Shown piece by piece: positions 8,367 to 17,059 of a stretch of 64,000 nt of DNA. Position 1 is the first letter of the stretch; each line of letters opens with the position of its first letter. The translations under genes and the position numbers were made by a program. The notes beneath the pieces are model-generated. The model searched no databases. It was not told where the DNA came from and saw only the letters and a list, made by a program, of their open reading frames with translations. Origin of the DNA: Planctomycetota bacterium (GTDB lineage Bacteria > Planctomycetota > UBA1135 > UBA2386); assembly GCA_020638735.1 (NCBI GenBank), contig JACKHZ010000008.1, forward strand, positions 682,001-746,000, written 5' to 3'.

Positions 8367-10790
8367 ATGCTGCGCGCGCTGTTGTCGTCGTCGTTGCTCG
8401 CCGCCGTGGCCCTCGCCCAGCAGGCGCCGCCGCCCGCGGCGGTGCCGCTGTGGCCCGACGGCGCGCCCGGCGCGCTCGGCGACGAGCCGAAGGACCGGCC
8501 GAACGTGCGTGTGCACGTGCCGAGCGGCGACCCGAACGCGCGCCATCCCGCGATCGTCGTCTGTCCCGGCGGCGGCTACGGCGGCCTGGCGATGGGCCAC
8601 GAAGGCGCGCAGATCGCCGAATGGCTCGGATCGATCGGCGTCGCCGCCGTCGTGCTCGACTACCGCCACCGCGGCAAGGGCTACGGCCACCCGGCGCCGC
8701 TCGACGACGCGCGCCGCGCGCTGCGCCTGGTGCGCGCCCGCGCCGACGAATGGCGCATCGACCCGACGCGCGTCGGCGTGCTCGGCTTCTCGGCCGGCGG
8801 CCACCTCGCCGCGAGCGTCAGCACGTGGCACGACGCCGGCGCGGCCGACGCCGCAGACCCGGTCGAACGCCGGTCGTGCCGCCCCGACTTCGCCGTCCTC
8901 TGCTACCCGGTGATCGCGTTCGACCGGCCGTTCACCCACCGTGGTTCGCAGAAGAACCTGCTCGGCGACGGCGCGCCGCCCGAGCTGGTGCTGCGGCTGT
9001 CGTGCGAACGGCAGGTCGCCGCCGACACGCCGCCGACGTTCCTTTGGCACACCGCCGACGACGCCGGCGTGCCGGTGCAGAACAGCCTCGCCTACGCCGA
9101 GGCGCTGCGCGCGCACGGCGTGCCGGTCGAGCTGCACGTGTTCGAGCACGGCCGCCACGGCCTCGGTCTCGCCGAGGGCACCGACGCCGAACCGTGGCCG
9201 GAGCTGTGCCGCAAGTGGCTCGTGCAGCGCGGCGTGCTGCCGGCCCGCGACGACGACGCAGCCCGGCGCTTCGACCTGGTGCTGCGCGGCGGCACGCTGC
9301 TCGACCCCGAGGCCCTGACGACGACACCCGGCGATCTCGGCGTGCGCGACGGCCACATCGCGGCGCTCGGCGCCTTCGACGTCGCGGCCGGCACGCCGAC
9401 CATCGAGCTCGCCGGCGCCGTCGTCGCGCCTGGCTTCGTCGACCTGCACACCCACGTCGACACCGAGGTCGTGCGCGCGCCGCTGTGCCCCAACTTCCTG
9501 CGCATGGGCGTGACGACGATCCTGACCGGCAACTGCGGCGGCTCGGTCGAGGACCTCGAACACCACTTCGCGCGGCTCGACAAGGGCGGCGTCGGCCCCA
9601 ACTACGCGAGCCTCGTCGGCCTCGGCACCGTGCGCCGGCAGGTGCTCGGCACCGCGAACCGCGCACCCACGACCGACGAACTGCAGCGCATGCAGCAGCT
9701 CGTCGAGGCCGGCATGCGCGCCGGCGCGTTCGGCGTCTCGACCGGCCTGATCTACGTGCCCGGCATCTACGCGTCGCGCGACGAGCTGACCGCGTTGACC
9801 GCCGCCGTGGCGCGTCACGGCGGCCTCTACGTCAGCCACATGCGCCACGAGGACGACCTGATCCTCGACGCGATCGACGAGGCGCTGGCGATCGGCCGCG
9901 GCGCCGGTGTGCCGGTGCACATCAGCCACATCAAGTGCTCGACGCCGAAGAACCACGGCCGCGCCGCCGAGGTGCTCGCGCACCTCCAGGCCGCGCGCGC
10001 CAGCGGGATCCGGGTCACCGCCGACCAGTACGCCTACGACGCCAGCTCGACCGGCCTCGACGTGCTCTTCCCCGCCGCGGCGCTCGACGTCGGCCGCGAG
10101 GCGTTCGCCAAGAAGTTGAGCGACGACGACGCCTTCCGGGCCGACATGCATCGCGCGCTGCTCGGCACGATGGACGAGGTCGGCTTCGGCGACTTCCGCT
10201 ACGCGCGCATCGCCTCGGCGAAGGGCAACGAGGCGCTCAACGGGCTGCTGATCCCGGAGGCGGCGCAGCGGCTGCTCGGCGCGCAGGACCGCGACGCGCA
10301 GGCGGAGACGGCGATGCGGCTGTTCGTCGCCGCGGCGCCCGATCGCGTCGGCATGGTCTACCACAAGATGGCCGAGGCCGACGTCGAGACGTTCTTGCAG
10401 GAGCCGTGGATCGCCGTCGCCAGCGACGCCGGCCTGCGCGCCGACGACAGCCCGACGCGGCCGCACCCGCGCGGCTCCGGCAACAACCCGCGCGTGCTCG
10501 GCCGCTACGTGCGCGAACGCCACGTGCTCGACCTGCCGAGGGCGATCGCCAAGATGACCGTCGTGCCGGCGCGCGTGATCGGGCTCGCCGACCGCGGCCG
10601 GCTCGCCGTCGGCCAGTGGGCCGACCTGGTGGTGTTCGACCCGGCGACGGTCGCCGACCGCGCCACCTACGCCGAACCCACGCTGCGACCGGAGGGCATC
10701 TCGTTGGTGCTGGTCAACGGCCAGGTCGCGGTGCGCGACAACCAGCTGACCGGCGTGCGCGCCGGGCGGGTGCTGCGGCACGGGCGGTGA
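8367..10790 (+). CDS. Fusion of secreted alpha/beta hydrolase (BD-FAE/Axe-like) and N-acyl-D-amino-acid deacylase
   Basis: 807 aa from ATG 8367. Signal peptide at about 1-18 (LLAAVALAQ). Residues 25-290 are an alpha/beta hydrolase: oxyanion loop HPAIVVCPGGGYGG, nucleophile elbow G140-F-S142-A-G144, an acidic residue at 231/232 and His264. Residues 303-807 are an amidohydrolase: metal ligands H361-T-H363 in GFVDLHTHVD, SHMRHED, HISHIKC and the late Asp of ASDAGL, the pattern of D-aminoacylase/dihydroorotase-like enzymes. The frame is continuous through the junction VLPARDDDAARRFDLVLRGG. The protein may deacylate esters and N-acyl-D-amino acids from cell-wall or algal material (inference). The hexamer GATCGT lies 6 nt before the start. 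Confidence 0.88.
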   Translation: MLRALLSSSLLAAVALAQQAPPPAAVPLWPDGAPGALGDEPKDRPNVRVHVPSGDPNARHPAIVVCPGGGYGGLAMGHEGAQIAEWLGSIGVAAVVLDYRHRGKGYGHPAPLDDARRALRLVRARADEWRIDPTRVGVLGFSAGGHLAASVSTWHDAGAADAADPVERRSCRPDFAVLCYPVIAFDRPFTHRGSQKNLLGDGAPPELVLRLSCERQVAADTPPTFLWHTADDAGVPVQNSLAYAEALRAHGVPVELHVFEHGRHGLGLAEGTDAEPWPELCRKWLVQRGVLPARDDDAARRFDLVLRGGTLLDPEALTTTPGDLGVRDGHIAALGAFDVAAGTPTIELAGAVVAPGFVDLHTHVDTEVVRAPLCPNFLRMGVTTILTGNCGGSVEDLEHHFARLDKGGVGPNYASLVGLGTVRRQVLGTANRAPTTDELQRMQQLVEAGMRAGAFGVSTGLIYVPGIYASRDELTALTAAVARHGGLYVSHMRHEDDLILDAIDEALAIGRGAGVPVHISHIKCSTPKNHGRAAEVLAHLQAARASGIRVTADQYAYDASSTGLDVLFPAAALDVGREAFAKKLSDDDAFRADMHRALLGTMDEVGFGDFRYARIASAKGNEALNGLLIPEAAQRLLGAQDRDAQAETAMRLFVAAAPDRVGMVYHKMAEADVETFLQEPWIAVASDAGLRADDSPTRPHPRGSGNNPRVLGRYVRERHVLDLPRAIAKMTVVPARVIGLADRGRLAVGQWADLVVFDPATVADRATYAEPTLRPEGISLVLVNGQVAVRDNQLTGVRAGRVLRHGR

Positions 10791-10883
10791 TCGGCGGTGC
10801 GGTCTCGAGTCGGGACCGGCTGTCGCGGATGGCGGCAACGGTGCGGTGCGATCGTCGCATCGGCCGACAGCAGGAGGTGGATG

Positions 10884-11765
10884 ATGAGAGGCACGCCGGT
10901 TCCTTCGACGCTGTTCGCGCTCGGCCTCGCCGCGTGCGCCGCACCCGTTCGCGAGCCGGCCGCGGCCGACGTCGCCAAACCGGTGGAGGCCACCTGGCAG
11001 GTCAAGAGGGCGAACGCGCAACCGCATGTGCCCGAGGAACTCGACGACGTCGCCGGGCAGCTGCTCCAGGCGGCGACCGACGCGCTCGACCTGCGGCGGC
11101 GCGTCGCCCTCGAGAACCTCAGCAACACGCACACCCGTGCCTTCAAGCGGCGGGTACCGGAGCTCGACGTGCAGCAGCTCCGCGACGCCGTGGGGCGCAC
11201 GTTCTCGGCGCCCGTGGCGCGCGGCAGCCGCCCGGTGTTCGCCGCCGGCGGCATGGAGCGCACCGGGTTGCCGCTCGATCTGGCGATCGAAGGTGACGGC
11301 TTCTTGGCCGTGACCACGCTCGACGGCTCGACCGCCTACACGCGCGACGGGCGTCTGCACCTCGACAGCAGCGCCAGGCTCGTGACCGCCGACGGCATGA
11401 TCTTGCTGCCCGAGATCACGGTGCCCAACGACACGCTGAAGGTGAACGTCGACGCCGATGGCACGGTGTCCGGCACCACGGTGGGCACACCCGACACGGA
11501 GACGACGTTCGGCCGGCTCGTGCTGCACCGCTTCGTCGCCCCCGAACGGATGCAGCCGCTCGGACCGCATTGGCGGATGACCGACGAGTCCGGCAACCCG
11601 ATCACGGGCACCCCGGGTTCGAACGGGCTCGGCCTGCTGCGGCAGGGCTTCGTCGAACGATCCAACGTGCAGCCCGAGCAGGAGCTCGAGGAACTCGAGC
11701 GGCTCGAGCGCGAACGCGCGGCGCTGCTCGGCACGATGCAGGAAACCGGCTGCCGCATGCGCTGA
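10884..11765 (+). CDS. Lipoprotein resembling flagellar rod protein FlgG
   Basis: 293 aa. Start ATG 10884 is favoured over the adjacent ATG 10881 because AGGAGG (10872-10877) then sits 6 nt away. Residues 1-18 are a lipoprotein signal with lipobox LAAC18. Residues 55-92 match the FlgG/FlgF N-terminal helix with its conserved turn (ENLSNTHTRAFKRR). Residues 125-185 match the core (LAIEGDGFLAVT, TAYTRDGRLHLD, ARLVTADG), and GFVERSNVQPE near 255-265 matches the C-terminal helix start. Real rod proteins are about 260 aa and have no lipid anchor. There are no flagellar genes nearby. It is either an orphan or a rod-like envelope protein with another role. Confidence 0.8.
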   Translation: MRGTPVPSTLFALGLAACAAPVREPAAADVAKPVEATWQVKRANAQPHVPEELDDVAGQLLQAATDALDLRRRVALENLSNTHTRAFKRRVPELDVQQLRDAVGRTFSAPVARGSRPVFAAGGMERTGLPLDLAIEGDGFLAVTTLDGSTAYTRDGRLHLDSSARLVTADGMILLPEITVPNDTLKVNVDADGTVSGTTVGTPDTETTFGRLVLHRFVAPERMQPLGPHWRMTDESGNPITGTPGSNGLGLLRQGFVERSNVQPEQELEELERLERERAALLGTMQETGCRMR

Positions 11766-11871
11766 ACCGCGAAGGTCCCCGTGGCAGCAGTCGAGAGCGC
11801 CGCACCGGGAGATTTCCGCAGCTATCCGGTCACCGACGGCGCCCCCTGGTGATCGACGGATGTGGTCGGCC

Positions 11872-11892
11872 TGCTTCCGCCGGCCAGAAGCA
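11872..11892 (+). promoter_or_regulatory. Small hairpin in leader of the secreted protein at 11904
   Basis: TGCTTC (11872-11877) and GAAGCA (11887-11892) form a 6-bp perfect stem with a 9-nt loop, ending 11 nt before the ATG. On its own this could be chance; it is listed because other secreted-protein genes here also carry leader hairpins. Confidence 0.25.
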
Positions 11893-11903
11893 CCCCATCG
11901 ATC

Positions 11904-14129
11904 ATGCTGCACCATCCCGCCTGGGTCCTCCTGTTCTTCACGCCGACGGTGCTCGCCCAGGAGCCAGCCTCGTCGACTCGCACGACGCTGCTCCCGACGA
12001 CGCTGACCCCGGCGGCGATGGCCGAGGCGGCCATCGGACTGCGCACCGCGGACGACACGACCGGCCTGCTCGGCTGCGGCCCCGGTTACACGACCCGCTT
12101 CGACGGCCTCGCGGTGCGCTTCGAACCCGTGCTCGGCGATGGCGTCGCCACCACCCAGCACCTCGAGCTGCGCGCCCCGACGGTGCGGCGCGGCGCCGTG
12201 ACGCTGCCGCTGGCGAACGCCGCGACCCCTGAGCAGCGCGGCGATCGGCTGGTCGTCTACCAGCGCGCCGACGGCTGCGCCGAGCACTTCGAGCTGCGGC
12301 CGGACGGCGTCGAACTGTCCTGGCACTTCGCGAACCGCCCTGCCGGCTCCGGCGATCTGGTCGTGCGCTACGACGTGGCGACGACGCTGCCCGGGCCCGG
12401 CACGGCGCCCGACGGCGGCGTCGCCTTCGAGCTGCCCGGGATCGGCGGGCTGACGATCGGCGGCGTCACCGGCATCGATCGCGACGGCCGCCGCGTCGCC
12501 GGCCGGCTGGCCTGCATCGACGGACACCTCGAGCTGTCGCTGCCGGAGCGGTTCGTCGACGCCGCGACCTACCCGATCGTGCTCGATCCGCTCGTCAACC
12601 CGCAGGTCGCGACCTACACCGGCGTGGCGTCGTTCGACGCGACCTTCGACGCCGCGTCGCAGACCTATCTGCTGGTGCGCGAGCAGATCGTGTCGGCCGC
12701 GGAGCACCAGATCATCGGCCAGCGCTTCTCGCCGACCGGTCAGTCGATCGGCGCGGCGATCCTCTTCCGCACCGGCGCGCTGGCGCTGCAGCCGCGCGTC
12801 GCCAACCTGCGCGCGCTGGGCCGCTTCGCGGTCGCCTGGGTCGAGCAGAGCGCCGCCGCGAGCCTCGTCGCCCTGCGCACGTTCGACCAGCAGTTCGGCG
12901 TGCTCAACGGCACCGTCACCGTCGCCTCTGCCAGCGGTGCGACGACGCTGCACGACGTCGACATCGGCGGCGAGGGCGCGGCGCAGCCCGGCGCCAAGCA
13001 CGACACCACGCTGGTCTGGCGGGACGAGACGCTGAACGCGATCCGCCTGCGAAGGGTCTCGTGGACGCTGGCCGGCGCGCTCGACATGTCGGCGACGGTC
13101 TCCGTCTGGACCGACAGCACGCTGCCGCTGAGCAGCTACGACGAGCCGGCGATCTCGCGTTCCGCGGGCGACGACGGACAGCTGCTGCTGGTCGTCAGCC
13201 GCGCCGTGCTGCTGACCCACACCATCCAGTGCCGCACCGTCGACATCGCCAACTCGGTGTTCGGGCCGGTGGTCACCGTATCCTCGCCGAACGGGGCGAC
13301 GCCCTGGTACGCCGACGTCGACGGCATCGCCGGCAGCTGGGTGGTGGCCTTCCGCAACGGGCAGCACGCCGCGGCGACCGTCGTCAGCCGTGACCCGGGC
13401 ACGGGCACCCTGAGCACCACGCCGCCGACGTCGCTCTACACCAACACGCTGAGCACGGGCGCCAACTGGCGACCGGTCGTCGCCTACGGTCCAGCGCGCA
13501 GCTACGTCGGCTACATGGGCGACAACGGCAAGATGGGGCTCTACGACATCGTGCCGCCGACCGGACAGACGGGGAACGACAGCCCGACGCTCTACAACAG
13601 CGGCACCAATGTGCAGACCCTCAACCGCGTCGTCACGGTCACCGGCTGCGCCGGCGGCACCCCGGAGTCCAACGAAGGCCTGGTCTTCCACTTCACCGGC
13701 ATCGCCGGCCAGATGACCTTCTCGCTGCTGCGCACGAACTCCGGCGGCGGCACGATCACCAACCTCGGCGGCTCGTGCGCCCCGGGCGGCACCACGACGT
13801 TCTCCGGCAATCCGGCGATCGGCAGCAACCACTTCGTCTGCTCGATCGAGAACCTGCCGCCGACGACCCTGCTGACGATCTTCAACTTCGCGCAACCGGG
13901 ACCGCCGCTCGCGTGCGGCACGTGCGTGGCGACGCCCTGGCTGGTCACGCTCACCCCGCCGATCGTCGCCGGCCGTGCCGACGTGGCGTTCCCGATCCCC
14001 GGCCTGAGCGCGTTGATCGGCGCCGCGCTGGAGACGCAGTGGACTTCGATCGACATCGGCGTCGCGCCGTGCCCGTTCTTGCCCAACCTCGTGGTCAGCG
14101 ACCGCTCGCTGCTGATCCTCGGGCAGTGA
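11904..14129 (+). CDS. Large secreted protein of unknown function
   Basis: 741 aa from ATG 11904, chosen because it opens a signal peptide (HHPAWVLLFFTPTVLAQ); an in-frame ATG at 11862 is less likely. Residues about 35-245 resemble the N-terminal part of planctomycete secreted proteins (FEPVLGDG, VELSWHFANRP, ATYPIVLDPLVNP). A long beta-rich repeat region follows, probably propeller-like (AWVEQSAAASLVAL, WVVAFRNGQHAA). The last 60 residues (ETQWTSIDIGVAPCPFLPNL, VVSDRSLLILGQ) look like the end of the C-terminal beta domain found in other secreted proteins here. The seven or so Cys residues in the last third may form disulfides. I recognise no catalytic motif. Confidence 0.78.
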   Translation: MLHHPAWVLLFFTPTVLAQEPASSTRTTLLPTTLTPAAMAEAAIGLRTADDTTGLLGCGPGYTTRFDGLAVRFEPVLGDGVATTQHLELRAPTVRRGAVTLPLANAATPEQRGDRLVVYQRADGCAEHFELRPDGVELSWHFANRPAGSGDLVVRYDVATTLPGPGTAPDGGVAFELPGIGGLTIGGVTGIDRDGRRVAGRLACIDGHLELSLPERFVDAATYPIVLDPLVNPQVATYTGVASFDATFDAASQTYLLVREQIVSAAEHQIIGQRFSPTGQSIGAAILFRTGALALQPRVANLRALGRFAVAWVEQSAAASLVALRTFDQQFGVLNGTVTVASASGATTLHDVDIGGEGAAQPGAKHDTTLVWRDETLNAIRLRRVSWTLAGALDMSATVSVWTDSTLPLSSYDEPAISRSAGDDGQLLLVVSRAVLLTHTIQCRTVDIANSVFGPVVTVSSPNGATPWYADVDGIAGSWVVAFRNGQHAAATVVSRDPGTGTLSTTPPTSLYTNTLSTGANWRPVVAYGPARSYVGYMGDNGKMGLYDIVPPTGQTGNDSPTLYNSGTNVQTLNRVVTVTGCAGGTPESNEGLVFHFTGIAGQMTFSLLRTNSGGGTITNLGGSCAPGGTTTFSGNPAIGSNHFVCSIENLPPTTLLTIFNFAQPGPPLACGTCVATPWLVTLTPPIVAGRADVAFPIPGLSALIGAALETQWTSIDIGVAPCPFLPNLVVSDRSLLILGQ

Positions 14130-14215
14130 GCCCCCCTACGCCGGCAGCGGCAGCACCAGCGCGTTGCGCACCGCAGGCGCTACGCCGGCCTGCTGGCGTT
14201 GCTGCGAGCGCGGCG

Positions 14216-14221
14216 TAACCT
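14216..14221 (+). promoter_or_regulatory. Candidate -10 hexamer, leaderless start of sulfatase
   Basis: TAACCT lies exactly 6 nt upstream of ATG 14228 and no Shine-Dalgarno sequence is present. This is the spacing expected when transcription begins at the start codon. No clear -35 is seen. Confidence 0.35.
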
Positions 14222-14227
14222 GCGGCG

Positions 14228-16171
14228 ATGATGCGACTGCTCTGCCTCGTCACGCTGACGTTCACGCTGCCGCTCGCCGCGCAGAACGCCCCGACCGAGA
14301 CCGGGCCGGCGCCGCACCGGCCGCCGAACGTCGTCTACGTGATGGCCGACGAGCTGGGCTACTACGAGCTGTCGTGCCTCGGCAACCCCAACCTCGAGAC
14401 GCCGAACATCGACCGCATGGCGGAGCAGGGCATGCGCTTCACGCAGTGCCTCGCCGGATCCGCGGTGTGCGCGCCGACGCGCTGCTGCTTCCTGACCGGC
14501 AAGCACTCGGGCCACACGTCGGTGCGCAGCAACGGCGGCGGCACGCCGATGCGCGACGACGAGGTGACCATCGCGACCTTGCTGAAGGAGCGCGGCTACA
14601 CCACCGGCGGCTTCGGCAAGTGGGGCTGCGGCGGCCGCGGCTCGACCGGCGTGCCGGAGCAGCACGGCTTCGACACCTTCGTCGGCTACTACGACCAGGT
14701 GCACGCGCACAGCTACTTCCCGGCCTACCTGATCGAGAACAGCGACGAGCTGCCGCTCGAAGGCAACACCGGCGGGCGCAGCGGCCAGACCTACTCGCAC
14801 TACGTGATCGTCGAGCGCGCGTTCGACTTCATCCGCACCAACAAGGACCAGCCGTTCTTCTGCTACATGCCGATCACGCCGCCGCACGGCCTGTTCGACA
14901 TCCCCGACGACGATCCGGCGTGGGCGCGCTTCAAGGACCGGCCGTGGTCCATGGACGCGCGCCGCTACGCGGCGATGGTGGCGATGGTCGACCGTCAGGT
15001 CGGCGAGCTGTTCGCGCTGCTGAAGGAACTCGGCCTCGACGACGACACGATCGTCCTGTTCAGCGGTGACAACGGCGGCGCCGACTACTTCGCCAGCGAG
15101 CAGCAGCCGCGCGGCGTGCACGGCGCCAACGTCGACCCGATGACCGGCGTCGAGTTCCGTGGTCACAAGGGCCAGCTCTACGAGGGCGGCCTGCGCATCC
15201 CGATGGTCGCGCGCTGGCCCGGCCACATCGCGCCGGGGACCGTCACCGACCACCTCTGCTACTTCCCCGACCTGCTGCCGACGTTGACCGAACTGTGCGG
15301 GGCGGCGACGCCCGACGACGTCGACGGACTGTCGTTCGCGCCGACGCTGATCGGCGGCGACTGGCAGCGACAGCACGAGTACCTCTACTGGGAGATCGGC
15401 GGCCAGACCGCGGTGCGCTGCGGCGACTGGAAGCTGATCCGCACGGGCCCGAAGCAAGCCTGGCAGCTGTACGACCTCGCCACCGACGTCTCGGAGCAGC
15501 ACGACGTCGCGGCGCAGCAGGCCGACGTCGTCGCGCGGCTCGCGGCGATGGCCGCCGCCGCGCACCAGCCGTGTGTCGAGGGCACGTTCGCCGACCGCGG
15601 GCTGCACGAACGCGACCGCCGCGCCAAGTGGGGCGAGGGCGCCCCGGAGAACGAGCCGGCGCCGCGACGGCAGCGGCCCGCCCAGCGACTGCAGCGCGAC
15701 GCCGCCCGACTGCCGAGCGAAGGCATGCTGCCGCGCGACGGCTGGAAGGTCGTGCGGGTCAGCAGCGAGTCGAAGTGGAACGGCAAGCTCGCGACCAACG
15801 CGTTCGACGGCGACCCGCGCACGTTCTGGCACAGCGAGTGGCGCGACGACCTCGCCCAACCGCCGCACGAGCTGGTGCTCGACCTCGGCCGCCGCGCCAC
15901 GATGCGCGGCTTCCGATACCTCGCGCGCCAGGACAACGGTTGGAACGGCACCGTCGCGAAGTGCGAGCTGGCGATCGGCGACGACCCCGACGCGTTCGCC
16001 GCGCCGGTGAGCACGCCGACGCTGAAGCAGACCAAGGAGGCGCAGTCCGTCGAGTTCGCACCGACGACCGGCCGCTACGTGCGGCTGCGCGTGTTGTCCG
16101 AGGTGACCGGCGGGCCGTGGGCCTCGATCGCCGAGCTGGGTCTGGTCGGCCAGATCGCGACGGATCGCTGA
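14228..16171 (+). CDS. Secreted sulfatase with C-terminal discoidin-like domain
   Basis: 647 aa. Signal peptide 1-19 (TFTLPLAAQ). The alkaline-phosphatase-superfamily sulfatase core begins PPNVVYVMADELGYYELSC; the formylglycine signature is C81-A-P-T-R85 in SAVCAPTRCCFLTGKHSGH, so activity needs a formylglycine-generating enzyme, which is not in the window. Metal-site residues appear in FSGDNGGAD, and FRGHKGQLYEGGLRIPMVARW is the usual late motif. Residues about 500-645 form an F5/8 type C (discoidin/CBM32-like) module (KWNGKLATNAFDGDPRTFWH, PHELVLDLG, GRYVRLRVLSE) that probably binds sugar. The predicted role is removal of sulfate from polysaccharide outside the cytoplasm. It is convergent with 16230-17012. 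Confidence 0.93.
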   Translation: MMRLLCLVTLTFTLPLAAQNAPTETGPAPHRPPNVVYVMADELGYYELSCLGNPNLETPNIDRMAEQGMRFTQCLAGSAVCAPTRCCFLTGKHSGHTSVRSNGGGTPMRDDEVTIATLLKERGYTTGGFGKWGCGGRGSTGVPEQHGFDTFVGYYDQVHAHSYFPAYLIENSDELPLEGNTGGRSGQTYSHYVIVERAFDFIRTNKDQPFFCYMPITPPHGLFDIPDDDPAWARFKDRPWSMDARRYAAMVAMVDRQVGELFALLKELGLDDDTIVLFSGDNGGADYFASEQQPRGVHGANVDPMTGVEFRGHKGQLYEGGLRIPMVARWPGHIAPGTVTDHLCYFPDLLPTLTELCGAATPDDVDGLSFAPTLIGGDWQRQHEYLYWEIGGQTAVRCGDWKLIRTGPKQAWQLYDLATDVSEQHDVAAQQADVVARLAAMAAAAHQPCVEGTFADRGLHERDRRAKWGEGAPENEPAPRRQRPAQRLQRDAARLPSEGMLPRDGWKVVRVSSESKWNGKLATNAFDGDPRTFWHSEWRDDLAQPPHELVLDLGRRATMRGFRYLARQDNGWNGTVAKCELAIGDDPDAFAAPVSTPTLKQTKEAQSVEFAPTTGRYVRLRVLSEVTGGPWASIAELGLVGQIATDR

Positions 16172-16235
16172 CCCGCTGGAGGTACCTGGCCCGCTGGAGG
16201 TACCTGGCCCGCTGGAGGCACCTGGCCCGCTAGAG
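16172..16235. repeat. Tandem 18-bp repeat between convergent genes
   Basis: Three copies of CCCGCTGGAGGTACCTGG at 16172-16189, 16190-16207 and 16208-16225 (the third has one T-to-C change), plus a partial fourth copy that runs into the stop codon of the minus-strand gene. It starts directly after the sulfatase stop codon. Each unit contains the palindrome GGTACC. Confidence 0.9.
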
Positions 16236-17012
16236 CTCGACGACCCACACGTCGGGGTCGTTGTCCGGGTGCTGGCCGAGCAGGATCCGGGACGGCGCGC
16301 CGTCCAGCTTCAGGTAGTACGAGTCGCCGGCGCCGAGCTTGTTGGCGACGGCGTTGGCGACGAACGTCGACTCGCCGATCTCCAGCTCGAGGCCTTCGAG
16401 CTTGTACTCGAGCACGGTGCGCTCGGGCAGGCCGCCCCTGGGGCCGACCGCGTGCACCATGATCTTGGCGCCGACGGCGCCGAACATGACCCCGGCCCAT
16501 TCCCCGGTCACTGGCCCGACCTCGACCCACAGGCCGAGGTGACGCTGCGCGATGGCGCGCAGGCGGAACGGCTCGCCGCTCTTCGGGGCAGGCGCGCTGG
16601 CGGCGACGACGACCTTGGCGCCCCAGCTCGGCTGCGACCCGTCGACGAGGTCGGCGGAGCGCAGCAGCGTCGGCAGCGACTCCTGCGCCGGCATGCCGTC
16701 GAGGCCGAGCACGATGGTGCGCATCGGCCGTTCGCGGTCGGCGCGCACGGTGCCGGCGACCATCGACAACCCGAAGCGATGCGCCGGGTTGGCGAAGTCC
16801 GCCGCGCGTCCCGCGACGACCCACACGTCGGGGCCTTCGGCGCCGCAGTGGTGCTCGACGAGGTCCGTCCACGCGTAGTCCTGGGGCGAGTCCACCCAAG
16901 GCGCGCCGTTGACGGCGAGGCCGAGCTTGCTCATCGCGGCGACGACCGCCTGGGGGGCCGGCGCGTCCTCGCCCGCCGGCATCCAGGTCAGCCACACGGT
17001 CTTCTGGGCCAT
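16230..17012 (-). CDS. Conserved-looking protein of unknown function
   Basis: 260 aa from ATG 17012. No signal peptide or membrane segment. I do not recognise a family. The protein is mixed alpha/beta: an N-terminal part with KTVWLTWMPAGED and PDVWVVAGRAADFANP, a middle with RTIVLGLDGMPAQESLPTLL, and a C-terminal half with repeated strand-like segments ending in PDVWVVEL. Its last codons reach into the tandem repeat. TAGATT lies 6 nt before the start, suggesting a leaderless mRNA. It precedes the RND permease by only 47 nt but on the downstream side of that operon, so it may be transcribed as its last gene. Confidence 0.72.
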   Translation of the reverse strand: MAQKTVWLTWMPAGEDAPAPQAVVAAMSKLGLAVNGAPWVDSPQDYAWTDLVEHHCGAEGPDVWVVAGRAADFANPAHRFGLSMVAGTVRADRERPMRTIVLGLDGMPAQESLPTLLRSADLVDGSQPSWGAKVVVAASAPAPKSGEPFRLRAIAQRHLGLWVEVGPVTGEWAGVMFGAVGAKIMVHAVGPRGGLPERTVLEYKLEGLELEIGESTFVANAVANKLGAGDSYYLKLDGAPSRILLGQHPDNDPDVWVVEL

Positions 17013-17018
17013 TCGCCG

Positions 17019-17024
17019 AATCTA
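17019..17024 (-). promoter_or_regulatory. Candidate -10 hexamer for the 16230-17012 gene
   Basis: On the minus strand TAGATT lies 6 nt before ATG 17012, with no Shine-Dalgarno sequence. The same spacing recurs at other genes in this window. Confidence 0.35.
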
Positions 17025-17059
17025 CCGTCGCATCGCCCCACCGCCCAGCGTCGGCATCG

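Noticed and set aside
11578..11585. GGATGACC within the FlgG-like gene
   Set aside because: It is internal to a coding region, lacks the CTGCCAC block and no start follows it.
8313..13895. A single open frame of about 1860 codons on the minus strand
   Set aside because: It lies antisense to at least three well-supported genes, is Arg/His-rich with no recognisable domain, and follows from G+C-rich codon use in the opposite frame.
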